A stretch of DNA of 64,000 nt from Winogradskyella sp. J14-2 (GTDB lineage Bacteria; Bacteroidota; Bacteroidia; Flavobacteriales; Flavobacteriaceae). Positions 42,783-52,286 of the stretch are shown here, piece by piece; position 1 is the first letter of the stretch, and each line of letters starts with the position of its first letter. Under the pieces are notes generated by a model that saw only the letters and a list, made by a program, of their open reading frames with translations, made no database searches and had not been told where the DNA came from. The DNA is taken from positions 1,426,001 through 1,490,000 of the forward strand of contig NZ_CP019388.1 of the NCBI RefSeq assembly GCF_001971725.1, in the 5' to 3' direction. Both the position numbers and the translations under genes were made by a program.

Positions 42783-43685
42783 CTATAAACGATTTAATAC
42801 AACTGAAACATCTATTAACAAAATGGAAAATACACCAGCAACTATAATAAACTTCAAAATATTATGAAGTATTAAATAGTGTGTTCTTTTATTAGATTTC
42901 CATAGAATAAGTAGAAAAAATAAGAGCAACATTACACTTAAATAAAAGAAATAATACATATACCCTATTTTGAAGAATAGTGTTATTACAATGCCTGATA
43001 TAATGGTTAGAATAACCAAAACAGTAAGCATTAATTTGGAAGTTTTTTCACCATAAACTACAGGAACCGTTTTATAATCTAGTGCTAAATCACCTTTTAT
43101 ATTCTCTAAATCCTTCGTCAACTCGCGCATGGACACTAAGAGAAATAAGAATATCGCATGCGCAAAAATTACCAATTCAAAATTTTTGTAATAAATAAAA
43201 ATGGCGAAAAATGGAGTTACAGTTAATATGGCTGATACTAAGTTACCTGTCATTGGCTGTTTTTTGAATTTATGAGAGTACAACCAAATCGCAAAAATAT
43301 AAAGTGCAAAAAATAGCACAGCTTTGAATGAAACATAACTTGCAAAAACCACTGCTAAAAAATTCAACACAAAGTAAAATGACAGCTTTGTATTTTGACT
43401 TACCAAGCGATCTAGCATTGTTTTTCTAGGTCTATTGATTAAATCTTTTTCTGAGTCATAAAAGTTATTAATGATATAACCTGCAGCGATGGTAGCTGAA
43501 GACGCTAAAACCAACATTAGCAAGTTAACATCAAATAAAACTTGCTTTAAAGGCTTATCGTGCGCAAAAATGTAAATTGATGCTAAGTATTGTGCAATAA
43601 CTACAACCAAAATATTGTAACCACGCACTACAGAAAACAGGCTGAAAAATTTTAAAAGAATATGTTTCTGCTGTCTTGTTAGCAT
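42783..43685 (-). CDS. UbiA prenyltransferase (GGGP-transferase-like)
   Basis: 300-residue UbiA-superfamily membrane enzyme with eight or nine helices. The two Asp-rich prenyl-binding motifs are present: NNFYDSEKDLINRPRK (about 66-81) and ELTKDLENIKGD (about 183-194). The sequence type is geranylgeranylglycerol-phosphate geranylgeranyltransferase-like, a group of Bacteroidota proteins with unproven natural substrate. It lies in the minus-strand isoprenoid gene run, downstream of mevalonate kinase but behind a terminator at 43697, so it may have its own promoter or be fed by read-through. Confidence 0.85.
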   Translation of the reverse strand: MLTRQQKHILLKFFSLFSVVRGYNILVVVIAQYLASIYIFAHDKPLKQVLFDVNLLMLVLASSATIAAGYIINNFYDSEKDLINRPRKTMLDRLVSQNTKLSFYFVLNFLAVVFASYVSFKAVLFFALYIFAIWLYSHKFKKQPMTGNLVSAILTVTPFFAIFIYYKNFELVIFAHAIFLFLLVSMRELTKDLENIKGDLALDYKTVPVVYGEKTSKLMLTVLVILTIISGIVITLFFKIGYMYYFFYLSVMLLLFFLLILWKSNKRTHYLILHNILKFIIVAGVFSILLIDVSVVLNRL

Positions 43686-43696
43686 ATAGATAAATT

Positions 43697-43729
43697 AAAA
43701 AACCTCACAAATTACAAGAATCTGTGAGG
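43697..43729 (-). terminator. Terminator after mevalonate kinase
   Basis: On the minus strand CCTCACA and TGTGAGG pair around a 13-base loop, followed by TTTTTT (43697-43702). It lies 12 bp before the UbiA start. Confidence 0.7.
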
Positions 43730-43751
43730 CTTAAATGTAATATTTTTAGTT

Positions 43752-44681
43752 TTAAAAGTTGTAAACAACTTCTAATTTCTGACCTTGTAAGGCTTCTTTA
43801 GCTCTTTCTATATCTTCTGTGAAACCTAAGATATAGCCACCACCACCAGAACCACAAAGTTTAAGGTAGTAATCATTAGTTTCGATACCTTTTTTCCATA
43901 ACTCATGAAATTGATTTGGTATCATGGGCTTAAAATTATTCAGTACAATTTTAGAGAGCTGTTTTGTATTTCTGAACAATGATTTAATGTCTCCTTTTAA
44001 GAAATCATCAACACACGCATCTGTGTGCTTTATAAATTGCTCTTTTAGCATACTACGGAATCCTTCATTCTTCATGTTTTCCATAAAAATACTAACCATA
44101 GGTGCCGTTTCTCCAACAATGCCACTATCTAATAAAAACACAGCTCCTTTACCTTCTGTGCTTTGAGAAGGTATGCCTGTAGCCTCAATATTATCTTTAG
44201 AGTTGATTAGTATTGGTAAACTCAAGTAACTATTTAAAGGATCTAATCCTGAAGACTTTCCATGGAAGAACGATTCCATTTCAGAAAAAATAGCTTTCAA
44301 CTTTAATAATTTTTCACGCGTTAGATTTTCTAATACGGTAATTTTTTGGGTAGCGTATTTATCGTAAATTGCTGCTACTAAAGCTCCACTACTTCCTACT
44401 CCATAACCTTGAGGAATAGACGAATCAAAGTACATACCTGCATCTACATCCGTATTTAGTTGATCTATATCAAAAGATACTAGTTCTTTGTCTAAATTTT
44501 CTAGATAAGATGCAAAGCGTTTTAAACTTTCGTTGGACTTGAGAGCCTCTTCGGATGGATTTTCATCAACCTTTAAAGCTCCATTGTAAAAATTATAAGG
44601 TATAGATAAACCCTTAGAATCTTTAATGATTCCATACTCACCAAAGAGTAGAATTTTTGAGTAGAAAAGAGGTCCTTTCAT
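43752..44681 (-). CDS. Mevalonate kinase-like GHMP kinase
   Basis: 309 residues from ATG 44681 (MKGPLFYSKILLFGEYG); a five-residue longer start exists at 44696. GHMP-kinase motifs occur in order: GEYGIIKD (N-terminal), IPQGYGVGSSGALVAA (phosphate-binding loop, about 90), FHGKSSGLDPLNSY (about 160), and LCGSGGGGYILGF (about 280). The pathway neighbours are diphosphomevalonate decarboxylase directly upstream and UbiA downstream. I call it mevalonate kinase from family and context, with phosphomevalonate kinase as an alternative. Confidence 0.83.
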   Translation of the reverse strand: MKGPLFYSKILLFGEYGIIKDSKGLSIPYNFYNGALKVDENPSEEALKSNESLKRFASYLENLDKELVSFDIDQLNTDVDAGMYFDSSIPQGYGVGSSGALVAAIYDKYATQKITVLENLTREKLLKLKAIFSEMESFFHGKSSGLDPLNSYLSLPILINSKDNIEATGIPSQSTEGKGAVFLLDSGIVGETAPMVSIFMENMKNEGFRSMLKEQFIKHTDACVDDFLKGDIKSLFRNTKQLSKIVLNNFKPMIPNQFHELWKKGIETNDYYLKLCGSGGGGYILGFTEDIERAKEALQGQKLEVVYNF

Positions 44682-44759
44682 ATTGGTATTAAACAATTTC
44701 TTAGAACAAATATACGTATAAATCTACTATTTAGTTTGCAATCAACACTTAAGCCTAAG

Positions 44760-45887
44760 TTAATTTTTAATTAACTGCGCACCTTTACCTACAGAATCTG
44801 TAATAAAGTGACCATTTTGGCAAAATGTAGATAATTCATTCTTTATAAACTTTAGCACGCTTTCTTTTTCATTTTCAGGATATAAAACGTGTACATTGGC
44901 ACCTGCATCTAAGGTAAAACAAACATTAGAACTATTCTCCGATCTGTACTTCCAAAGTTTGCTTATTATTTCTAACGTGTTGGGCTTTATTAAAATGAAG
45001 TAAGGCATACTGGTCATCATCATAGCATGAAGCGTTAAAGCCTCACTCTCAACTATTTTAACGAAAGTTTGTAAATCACCTGATGCTAAAACTCTTTTGA
45101 GTTTAGCCAAATTATCATGCGCTTGGTTAAAACGTTGCTCTGCATAAGGATGACCAAACATTAATTTATGACCAACTGTACTGCTCACCTGCTTTTCGCC
45201 TTTATCTACTAAAAGTATAGTGTCTTGATAATTTTTGAAATTAGGATGTACTTCGCCATCAAATTTAATGCCGTACAGATCTGAACTTTCTGTGCTTTCA
45301 TTTTGCCCCCAAACTACCAACTCACCTTCAATACTTCTGCATGCACTACCAGAACCTAATCTGGCCAGAAAGGATGCTTTTCTTTTAAAGTAGTATTTTT
45401 CAGAAGACCTTTCGACTGCGCTAGAGGTGACATCTTCCCTTAATTTTTGTTCAATACTCATTAAGCACAATGCCAAGGCACTCATACCTGATGCGGAAGA
45501 TGCAATACCTGAACTATGTGGAAAGGTATTAGAGGTCTCAATTTTAAAATGATAATCTCTTAAAAATGGTACATATGCTTCGATACGCTCAAAAAATATT
45601 TGAATTTTTGGTTTGAAGACTTCATTCTTTTCTCCTTCAAAATACACATCAAAACTAAAATCTGATGTCACCTTTAGCGCAGTCGAAAGGTCTCTTTTAG
45701 TGTAAGTAAGCTTCGTAATGGTCTTGCAATTAGAAAGCGTAAAGCTTATTGATGGATTTTCTGGAATTTGATTTTCCTTTTTTCCCCAATATTTCACTAA
45801 TGCTATATTACTTGGAGACTCCCATTTTACCGAGTCACTTTCTATGTGAGCATTATAATTTTTAAGAATAAAATCTTCGACTATCAT
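44760..45887 (-). CDS. mvaD: Diphosphomevalonate decarboxylase with two in-frame repeat insertions
   Basis: 375-residue GHMP-family enzyme that converts mevalonate diphosphate to isopentenyl diphosphate. Motifs: SPSNIALVKYWGK (about 24-36), PHSSGIASSASGMSALAL (about 123-140), ARLGSGSACRS and FTLDAGANVHV. Two stretches are unusual: residues about 65-74 (RDLSTALKVT) and about 151-161 (EDVTSSAVERS) are translations of a DNA repeat in opposite orientations. They sit in positions that I remember as shorter in relatives. The catalytic motifs on either side look intact, so the enzyme is probably active. The gene is 3 bp after DUF1697 and 63 bp before mevalonate kinase. Confidence 0.9.
   Translation of the reverse strand: MIVEDFILKNYNAHIESDSVKWESPSNIALVKYWGKKENQIPENPSISFTLSNCKTITKLTYTKRDLSTALKVTSDFSFDVYFEGEKNEVFKPKIQIFFERIEAYVPFLRDYHFKIETSNTFPHSSGIASSASGMSALALCLMSIEQKLREDVTSSAVERSSEKYYFKRKASFLARLGSGSACRSIEGELVVWGQNESTESSDLYGIKFDGEVHPNFKNYQDTILLVDKGEKQVSSTVGHKLMFGHPYAEQRFNQAHDNLAKLKRVLASGDLQTFVKIVESEALTLHAMMMTSMPYFILIKPNTLEIISKLWKYRSENSSNVCFTLDAGANVHVLYPENEKESVLKFIKNELSTFCQNGHFITDSVGKGAQLIKN
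45405..45434. repeat. Dispersed repeat copy A inside mvaD
   Basis: About 30 bp with core CCTTTCGACTGCGCTAGAGG. It matches the copy at 45664-45693 in inverted orientation with one mismatch (the G of CTAGAGG versus A) and is related to the flavobacterial element TTTCGACTGCGCTCAAxGTGAC remembered from other genomes. Confidence 0.7.
45664..45693. repeat. Dispersed repeat copy B inside mvaD (inverted)
   Basis: About 30 bp; its reverse complement has core CCTTTCGACTGCGCTAAAGG, differing from copy A in one base. The two copies face each other 229 bp apart, so the transcript could form a long stem between them. Confidence 0.7.
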
Positions 45888-45890
45888 AAT

Positions 45891-46427
45891 CTAATTTTCT
45901 GCCGACAAAGATAGTAACTTTAGCATTGTTTTGTAGTTTCTTGCTGTGGCATTGACATTTAGTTTTTTCTCAAAATAATTGAGACTAAATTTTGCATTGC
46001 CGTAACCCTTGTCTGAATAGAAATAAATGCAATCATTTATAATCTTATACTCTTCTTTTTCATAGACTTTTTCGTAAGCTTTTTGCACTAAATTTTCTTG
46101 TGGCAAATGAGATAATATTGCAAAATAACTGCTTACTCTTTTGGCTTCGGGAAAGGGACAATCGTCAAATATTTTTTGTAATTGCTGCATTGTTCTTACC
46201 ATTACAGAAATGTTAAAACCAAAATAGTCGATAATTAAATTTTGAAGAGAATTTTCTATCTTTTGAACATCAGGTTCTGCAACTTTAAAAATCACATTAC
46301 CACTTTGTAAATAGGTTTTTACATTAGAAAAACCATTATTGGTTAACAGGTCTCTCAACTCAGCCATTGGCACTTTTCTGTGTCCGCCAACGTTAATCCC
46401 TCTTAGTAAAGCTACATATGTTTTCAT
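45891..46427 (-). CDS. DUF1697 family protein
   Basis: 178 residues from ATG 46427 (MKTYVALLRGINVGG); the longer frame to 46469 lies inside the BaiN-like gene. DUF1697 hallmarks: ALLRGINVGGHRKVPMAEL, and YLQSGNVIF followed by a C-terminal RNYKTMLKL. No enzymatic function is known for the family. Its ATG overlaps the BaiN-like stop (ATGA), so the two are translationally coupled. Confidence 0.88.
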   Translation of the reverse strand: MKTYVALLRGINVGGHRKVPMAELRDLLTNNGFSNVKTYLQSGNVIFKVAEPDVQKIENSLQNLIIDYFGFNISVMVRTMQQLQKIFDDCPFPEAKRVSSYFAILSHLPQENLVQKAYEKVYEKEEYKIINDCIYFYSDKGYGNAKFSLNYFEKKLNVNATARNYKTMLKLLSLSAEN

Positions 46428-47641
46428 GTATTTGCTATTGATTGGGATACAATATAGGCTCCCGTCCAAGCATTCTGAAAGTTAAACCCTCCTGTTACCG
46501 CATCTACATTAATAACCTCTCCTGCAAAAAATATATTAGGTATTAACTTACTTTCAAACGTTTTAAAGTTTACTTCTTTTAAGTCTACTCCACCTGCTGT
46601 AACAAATTCTTCTTTAAAGGTACTTTTGCCTGTTACCTGAAAAACTGCTTGTGTTAACTGCGCTGCTAGTGCACTCAGCTGCTCTTTATTGAGATCTGCC
46701 CAACGTTCGTTCTCAGAAATATTTGAAGCTAAGACTAGTTTCCTCCACAATCGTTTTGGTAGATCGAACTGCGCAGTGCCACAAATCTGTTTCTTGGCTA
46801 ATTCTTGTTTTAAATCTTTTAATTGATTTATACAATTTTCAAAATCTTGTTTTATAAAGTTGATTTCTATTTCAAAATTATAATTAAGCTTTGCTAACTC
46901 CACCGCTCCATAAGCCGATAATTTTAAGATTGCTGGTGCACTCATGCCTACATGTGTTACAAGTAATGGCCCTTCAGAAAAAAGGCCTGTATTTAAAACT
47001 TTTACTTCTACATTTTGGGCTACAACTCCTGGTATATCTTTTATACGTTTGTCTTTTATATCAAACGTAAATAGTGATGGCACTGGCGGAACAATGGTAT
47101 GACCCATATCTTCCAATAGCTTCCATACTTTTGGGTTGCTTCCTGTTGCCAAAACTATTTTTTTGGCTTCAACATCTCCTTGAGATGTAGTAACCTTAAA
47201 TCTATTATCAATTGGTTTTATTGATTTTACAGAATGATTATAGAACACCTCAACCTTATGCTTTTTGGCTTCAAACAAAAAGCAATCTATAATGGTTTGC
47301 GAAGAGTTAGAGATTGGAAACATTCTGCCATCCTCCTCAATTTTCAATTCTACTCCACGCTCTTCAAACCAAGCAATGGTATCTCCTGTCATAAAAGTAT
47401 GAAATGGACCAAGTAATTCCTTTTCGCCTCTTGGATAATTTTGCACCAACTCTGAAGGTATAAACTCTGCATGTGTAACATTGCAACGTCCTCCACCAGA
47501 AATTTTTACTTTTTGGAGACCTTCTTTGCCTCGTTCTAGAACAGCAACTGACAATTCTGGATGTTGTTCTGCAATATTGATTGCAGCAAAAAAACCAGCT
47601 GCACCTCCTCCAATAACAATGATATCTTTTTGTTCTTTCAA
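46424..47641 (-). CDS. BaiN/HI0933-family flavoprotein
   Basis: 405-residue FAD-dependent oxidoreductase of the HI0933 (BaiN) family. FAD binding: IIVIGGGAAGFFAAINIAE (about 7-25) and SGGGRCNVTHAE (about 49-60). The C-terminal NAD/FAD closing motif is FFAGEVINVDAVTGGFNFQNAWTGAYI. Members reduce unsaturated compounds or are uncharacterised. It is the first gene of the minus-strand run that continues with DUF1697 and mvaD. Divergent gene upstream: 47727. Confidence 0.9.
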   Translation of the reverse strand: MKEQKDIIVIGGGAAGFFAAINIAEQHPELSVAVLERGKEGLQKVKISGGGRCNVTHAEFIPSELVQNYPRGEKELLGPFHTFMTGDTIAWFEERGVELKIEEDGRMFPISNSSQTIIDCFLFEAKKHKVEVFYNHSVKSIKPIDNRFKVTTSQGDVEAKKIVLATGSNPKVWKLLEDMGHTIVPPVPSLFTFDIKDKRIKDIPGVVAQNVEVKVLNTGLFSEGPLLVTHVGMSAPAILKLSAYGAVELAKLNYNFEIEINFIKQDFENCINQLKDLKQELAKKQICGTAQFDLPKRLWRKLVLASNISENERWADLNKEQLSALAAQLTQAVFQVTGKSTFKEEFVTAGGVDLKEVNFKTFESKLIPNIFFAGEVINVDAVTGGFNFQNAWTGAYIVSQSIANT

Positions 47642-47726
47642 AATTTTGATTTAAGAAGATTTTATGACTAAATCTTTGCTATTAATTATGTCAATAGTTA
47701 TTCTTATCGTTAGAAAACACAGTACA

Positions 47727-48536
47727 ATGATACACCTTAAAAGATTAATATTAATAATGCTTATTGCGGTTTCTTGCCAATCTGCTGGTCAGCTTAAAAT
47801 AGAAGGCAGTATTAATAATGCATTAGAAGAAGCTTCTGCTGCAGAGTTTATACCTCAATCTGACCTCATCTGGACCATTGAAGATTCTGGAAACGACAGT
47901 GACTTGTTTGGATTAGACGCTAGTGGAAAAATTGTAAAAAAAATGGCAATAACCAACGCTAGCAATATTGATTGGGAAGATTTAACATCTGATAAACAAG
48001 GTAATTTATATATAGGCGATTTTGGAAACAATAACGAAAAACGAAAGCATTTTAGGATTTTGAAAATAAATCATGACGACCTAGACCGCGAAACTGCTGA
48101 AGCAGAAATCATTGATTTCACTGTACCAAAAAAGAAGTATTCTAAAGACTTTGAAGCATTCTTTTTGTACAAAGACGCCTTTTACATTTTTAGCAAAGAG
48201 ACAAAGAAGTTTATTATCTTGAAAGTTCCTAATTCTCCGGGTAAGCATGAAGCTGTATTAAATCATGAATTTAATTTAAATGGTAAGCATAATAAAATTA
48301 CCTCTGCAGATATTAGTGATGACGGCAAAACTATTGTGTTACTAAACCATGATAAACTATGGAAACTCTCTAATTTTAACGATGATGATTTCTTCTCTGG
48401 AGTGATTGAAGAACTACAGTTTAATAACAATACCCAAAAAGAAGGTGTTTGTTTTAAAACCAGTTCTGAAGTTTATATCACGGACGAACGCAATGGTGAT
48501 GAAGGTGGCAATATATACAGTTTTGTGCTTAACTAA
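47727..48536 (+). CDS. Lipoprotein with beta-propeller-like repeats, function unknown
   Basis: 269 residues from ATG 47727, whose product has a lipobox (LIAVSCQS, Cys at 17); an ATG at 47664 would put 21 extra residues ahead of it. The mature part has repeated SDLIWTIEDSGNDSDLFGLDASG / GNLYIGDFGNN / FYIFSKETKKFIILKV segments that look like blades of a propeller, similar to SdiA-regulated or esterase-like phytase propellers. No catalytic motif was identified. It ends 4 bp inside the convergent phosphoesterase/barrel gene. Confidence 0.75.
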   Translation: MIHLKRLILIMLIAVSCQSAGQLKIEGSINNALEEASAAEFIPQSDLIWTIEDSGNDSDLFGLDASGKIVKKMAITNASNIDWEDLTSDKQGNLYIGDFGNNNEKRKHFRILKINHDDLDRETAEAEIIDFTVPKKKYSKDFEAFFLYKDAFYIFSKETKKFIILKVPNSPGKHEAVLNHEFNLNGKHNKITSADISDDGKTIVLLNHDKLWKLSNFNDDDFFSGVIEELQFNNNTQKEGVCFKTSSEVYITDERNGDEGGNIYSFVLN

Positions 48537-51500
48537 AAATTAAGTCCAAAACCAAATGAAAATCTTAAACCATCTGCACCTGTAAAGAAGTTAAACGTAC
48601 CTGCTACAGACTCTGCTGCTGCTACCCAAAATCCTCCACCATAAGAGTTATGCCATTTTCTAGAATTGTCATTTTTTACCCATACTCTACCTACATCTAA
48701 ACCTGAAAAAACACCGATTTGCATAGGGAACCAACCTGTTTTAAAAGTATTAAAACTATAACGTAAATCTGCGTTAGTAACTAAAGAGTTTTTACCGGTA
48801 AATCGTTCTGTACGGTAACCTCTTAGTCCTGCACCACCATCTCCAATATTTGCGCCTTGATAAAACAAAAAGTCATCTCCAAAACGCAATTGAGTTCTTA
48901 TATCTGTTTTTAGAACAAGTTTTCTATTAACACTTAATGCATTGTATAATCCTAAATGTGCATTTACATAACCAAAGATGTTATTAAACGCTTCTATTTC
49001 TGTTTTTGTACCTGCTACTATATTAAAATCCATACCACGAGAGGTTGCAATTTCATCATCTGCACTGTGATATTTATACTGAGCCTCAAGAGCTGTAAAG
49101 AAACGTCTCTTGTAAAAATCCTTATTTGAAGGTGGTATAAAATCGGTAATAAATCTATTTTCAGTGGCATCTAACTCTATACCTTCAAAAACAGCTCTAA
49201 GTCCATACTCACTTCCATACCCAGAATTTTTAACTGCACCTACATTAACACCAATAATACTTGTTTTTACACGATTGTAATCTAAATCTAGATCGTCGTC
49301 ATTATTTTCGGTTTCATTTCCGATACCAAAAAAGTTGTTTGTAAAATTTGCACTTGTAAAAACACCTCCTAAATTTAAATTCCACTCGCCAAAAATATTA
49401 GCAAACTGTCCTTTGTATCTTAGATCAAAACCTTTGGTGGCAAAATAATAACCTGACCTAAACTTATGCTGTTGCGAAAACGGATTGCGCTCAAACCCCT
49501 TAGTTGTTTTTGTTAAACTAACACCAACTTTAAATCCATCATCTGGATTAAAACCTATGCTAGGTGTAACAATGCTCGTTCTTTTTATAAACTTCTGAAA
49601 ATCGTACAAATTAGATTTATAGTTATCGGTAAATTTAATTTTTGCGCCTTTGTTTTGTTCAATCGTATTTTTTTTAGATTTATGGTCGTACACCTTTATA
49701 CGTCTACCGTTATTAATTTTATAAATATCATTGCCTTGCCCACCAATTATGCGTGTGTAAATTAAGTTATTGGCCTTACCGTTAACTTCAATAATATCAT
49801 CATCGTCTAGGGCATAGACCCAAATTTCTTTAGTAACATCTCTATGATACGTTCTGTCTACAATTACATCTGCTTTTTCGCCACCTTTATTTCGCCAAAT
49901 CTGCACTCTGGTTTCATTATCTGCTATTCTGGTAATTTCAATAAAATCATCCTTGTCCGTTGCTGTAAGTATTACCAATTCATCTAAATAGTTTGAATAA
50001 CGCGTTGCAATGTCTAACAAGTTATCTCGCCTACCTTTTAATTTTGTCTTTATGTCTTCTATGGTTTTTCCTTGAATAGCTTTTGGTAAATTTGAAAATG
50101 CATCCTCTACCACCTCATCCGTTATTTGAGTTTGAAGAAATTTTGCCTGCTCTAACCATACGGACTTATCGGATTGTTTTATTAGTGCTTTATCTAACTT
50201 ATGCCCAGCACTATTCATCCATCTTATATCTTTTAATTCTGCATCATAGACCTGAAGTTGATTGGTTGCGCTTGAAATTGCGCGTCCTACATCTAGTAAA
50301 GTACCATCAAAATTAGAAAACACCTGATCTCTATCTCTAGGGATAGCTCTATATAATTTATCGCCATTAGGTTGATTAAATTGTGCCCAGCGCCATTGGT
50401 CTTGGTGTCTATCCCAATCACCTACAAGCATATCAAATAGTCGTGCCCTAACAAAAGCAACCTCATCGATTTTGTACTCTTCGTCCTTTCTAATTTTTTC
50501 AATGATATCGTGTGTACTTTCTATATCATCTGCATATCCAAAATTTTCTTCGTCTGTGTAGTTGTCTTCTGGACGTTCTTCTATCATGTATAACTCTCCG
50601 CCATACGCATCGTTATACTTTCCTAAATGTTTATGTTTTGGTATATAATACAATTTTGGATTTGTGTGCAGTACGTGGGCTGCATCTGATAATTTAGGTA
50701 TAGCCAGAAAGGCATAAGGGTGTGCAGCGGTATAGAAATCTAAAATGAGATCTTCAACAATAGTTTCGTCAAATTCATTTTTTACAAAATTATCTTTAAA
50801 TACAACAGTTTGAATATACTGCGTTGCGCTCTTACGCAAAGCGCGCATGTTTAACTCCCTTCCGTCTTTTAACTTTAATCTTAAAGAACGTGTCTGGTGG
50901 CCACCACCTTTACGTACAATATCTAAGCCACCGTATAGCGTATCTAAAGTAGCGACTTTTGCTGTAATCTTTTTGCTGTAGACATCTCTGTAGTTTTCAC
51001 CCCAAACAGCCTCAAAAAAACCTGTTTTATTAGTTTCTTCTTTTGAATATATAGAGACTTCTACTGTATTTGGAAAGCTATCTGGTAATTTAGAAATATC
51101 AAAATCTGGTTTGTTAGGTGGTATTATTTCTTTTTGAAAAATGGCTTTTGGCTCCCCATTTACAGCACTAAAGAACTGCACCCAAGAACTACCATCCTTA
51201 AAAACCACAAGCTTTGCAAAACCCTGTTTACCATACGAAAACAAGCCATTATCACTTAAAGTTGCATAAGATTCTTTGGCGCCAGACCCAGAAACAATCT
51301 GTTTTATCCTTCCTTCTTCGATATATTGTAAGGTGTGCTCGTGGCCAGATACAAAAACTAATTTTGGGCTATCGACGGCCAAGGTTTCTAATCGTTTCAT
51401 TAATTCATTATAACGCTCGTTGTAACGATCCTGAATTGACACACCTCCTTGTGTTCTAATTTGAGCAACAATAGTTGCTAAACCTGGCACTGGTATTTTT

Positions 51501-52249
51501 TTCTGGCCAGGAAAAATATGTTTTGAAGCTGCAAATTGCCCTCCATGTACGCCATTAGTATACATTGGATGATGCATTGCAAAGACAATAGTTTTATTTT
51601 GTGCTTTTTTTAATTCTCCTTCTACCTCTAAAAAAAAACGTTCTCTGGTTTTAATTTCGCAGTCGTCATTTATTCCTGGATTATCATTCCAATTTTCTAG
51701 GTACCATTGTGTGTCTATAATAATAAGTTGTACGGTTTCACTAACATCTAAGCTTTCTAGAGGGCAACCATTTTCTGGTTGAAATGTGTTTTTCCCTAAC
51801 GCTTTTTCTATATACTTTTCTTGGCGCTTTACTCCTTTTATTCCATCTGCATACCAATCGTGGTTACCAGGAATAAATATGGTTTCTCCTTTAAAACCGT
51901 TAACTGCACCAATTTGAGCGTTAAGTGCATTCTCAGCATCAGTTCTGTTTTTATGTTCTTTTTTTGGTAAACCTGCAGGGTAAATATTATCACCTAAGTA
52001 AATTGCATAGTCGTCTTTAGAATTGTTTTGGACAGCAAGATGTTTTTTAAAAGCCATTAAAGCGTCCGAATAACCATTTATTGGAGATTTACCAGCATCA
52101 CCTACCAAATAAAACACATTGTCAACTGGCTTATCTGGTAAATTTTGAATGGTAAAATCGTCTTTTGCATACTGTACTTTATATGTAGCACATGCATGAC
52201 TTAAAATAACTAAAATAAGTATTGTAATTTTTCTGTATATCAATTTCAT
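48533..52249 (-). CDS. Calcineurin-like phosphoesterase fused to an outer-membrane barrel
   Basis: 1238 residues from ATG 52249, preceded by lipobox-like LSHACATY (Cys about 20). An in-frame start at 52351 would overlap selO. Part 1 (about 35-380) is a metallophosphoesterase: LVGDAGK, LGDNIYPAG, PGNHDWYAD, AMHHPMYTNG, SGHEHTLQ. Part 2 (about 480-760) contains LVGDWDRHQDQWRW and IPRDRDQVFSNFDG, reminiscent of an ATP-grasp or CotH-like kinase active site. Part 3 (about 860-1238) is an outer-membrane barrel (surface-antigen type: GLRGYRTERFTG) ending FGFGLNF. Such combined proteins occur in Bacteroidota; the substrate is unknown. Confidence 0.85.
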   Translation of the reverse strand: MKLIYRKITILILVILSHACATYKVQYAKDDFTIQNLPDKPVDNVFYLVGDAGKSPINGYSDALMAFKKHLAVQNNSKDDYAIYLGDNIYPAGLPKKEHKNRTDAENALNAQIGAVNGFKGETIFIPGNHDWYADGIKGVKRQEKYIEKALGKNTFQPENGCPLESLDVSETVQLIIIDTQWYLENWNDNPGINDDCEIKTRERFFLEVEGELKKAQNKTIVFAMHHPMYTNGVHGGQFAASKHIFPGQKKIPVPGLATIVAQIRTQGGVSIQDRYNERYNELMKRLETLAVDSPKLVFVSGHEHTLQYIEEGRIKQIVSGSGAKESYATLSDNGLFSYGKQGFAKLVVFKDGSSWVQFFSAVNGEPKAIFQKEIIPPNKPDFDISKLPDSFPNTVEVSIYSKEETNKTGFFEAVWGENYRDVYSKKITAKVATLDTLYGGLDIVRKGGGHQTRSLRLKLKDGRELNMRALRKSATQYIQTVVFKDNFVKNEFDETIVEDLILDFYTAAHPYAFLAIPKLSDAAHVLHTNPKLYYIPKHKHLGKYNDAYGGELYMIEERPEDNYTDEENFGYADDIESTHDIIEKIRKDEEYKIDEVAFVRARLFDMLVGDWDRHQDQWRWAQFNQPNGDKLYRAIPRDRDQVFSNFDGTLLDVGRAISSATNQLQVYDAELKDIRWMNSAGHKLDKALIKQSDKSVWLEQAKFLQTQITDEVVEDAFSNLPKAIQGKTIEDIKTKLKGRRDNLLDIATRYSNYLDELVILTATDKDDFIEITRIADNETRVQIWRNKGGEKADVIVDRTYHRDVTKEIWVYALDDDDIIEVNGKANNLIYTRIIGGQGNDIYKINNGRRIKVYDHKSKKNTIEQNKGAKIKFTDNYKSNLYDFQKFIKRTSIVTPSIGFNPDDGFKVGVSLTKTTKGFERNPFSQQHKFRSGYYFATKGFDLRYKGQFANIFGEWNLNLGGVFTSANFTNNFFGIGNETENNDDDLDLDYNRVKTSIIGVNVGAVKNSGYGSEYGLRAVFEGIELDATENRFITDFIPPSNKDFYKRRFFTALEAQYKYHSADDEIATSRGMDFNIVAGTKTEIEAFNNIFGYVNAHLGLYNALSVNRKLVLKTDIRTQLRFGDDFLFYQGANIGDGGAGLRGYRTERFTGKNSLVTNADLRYSFNTFKTGWFPMQIGVFSGLDVGRVWVKNDNSRKWHNSYGGGFWVAAAESVAGTFNFFTGADGLRFSFGFGLNF

Positions 52250-52286
52250 ATTTTGTTTTTGTAGCTTAAAATGGTATGAGATAAAG

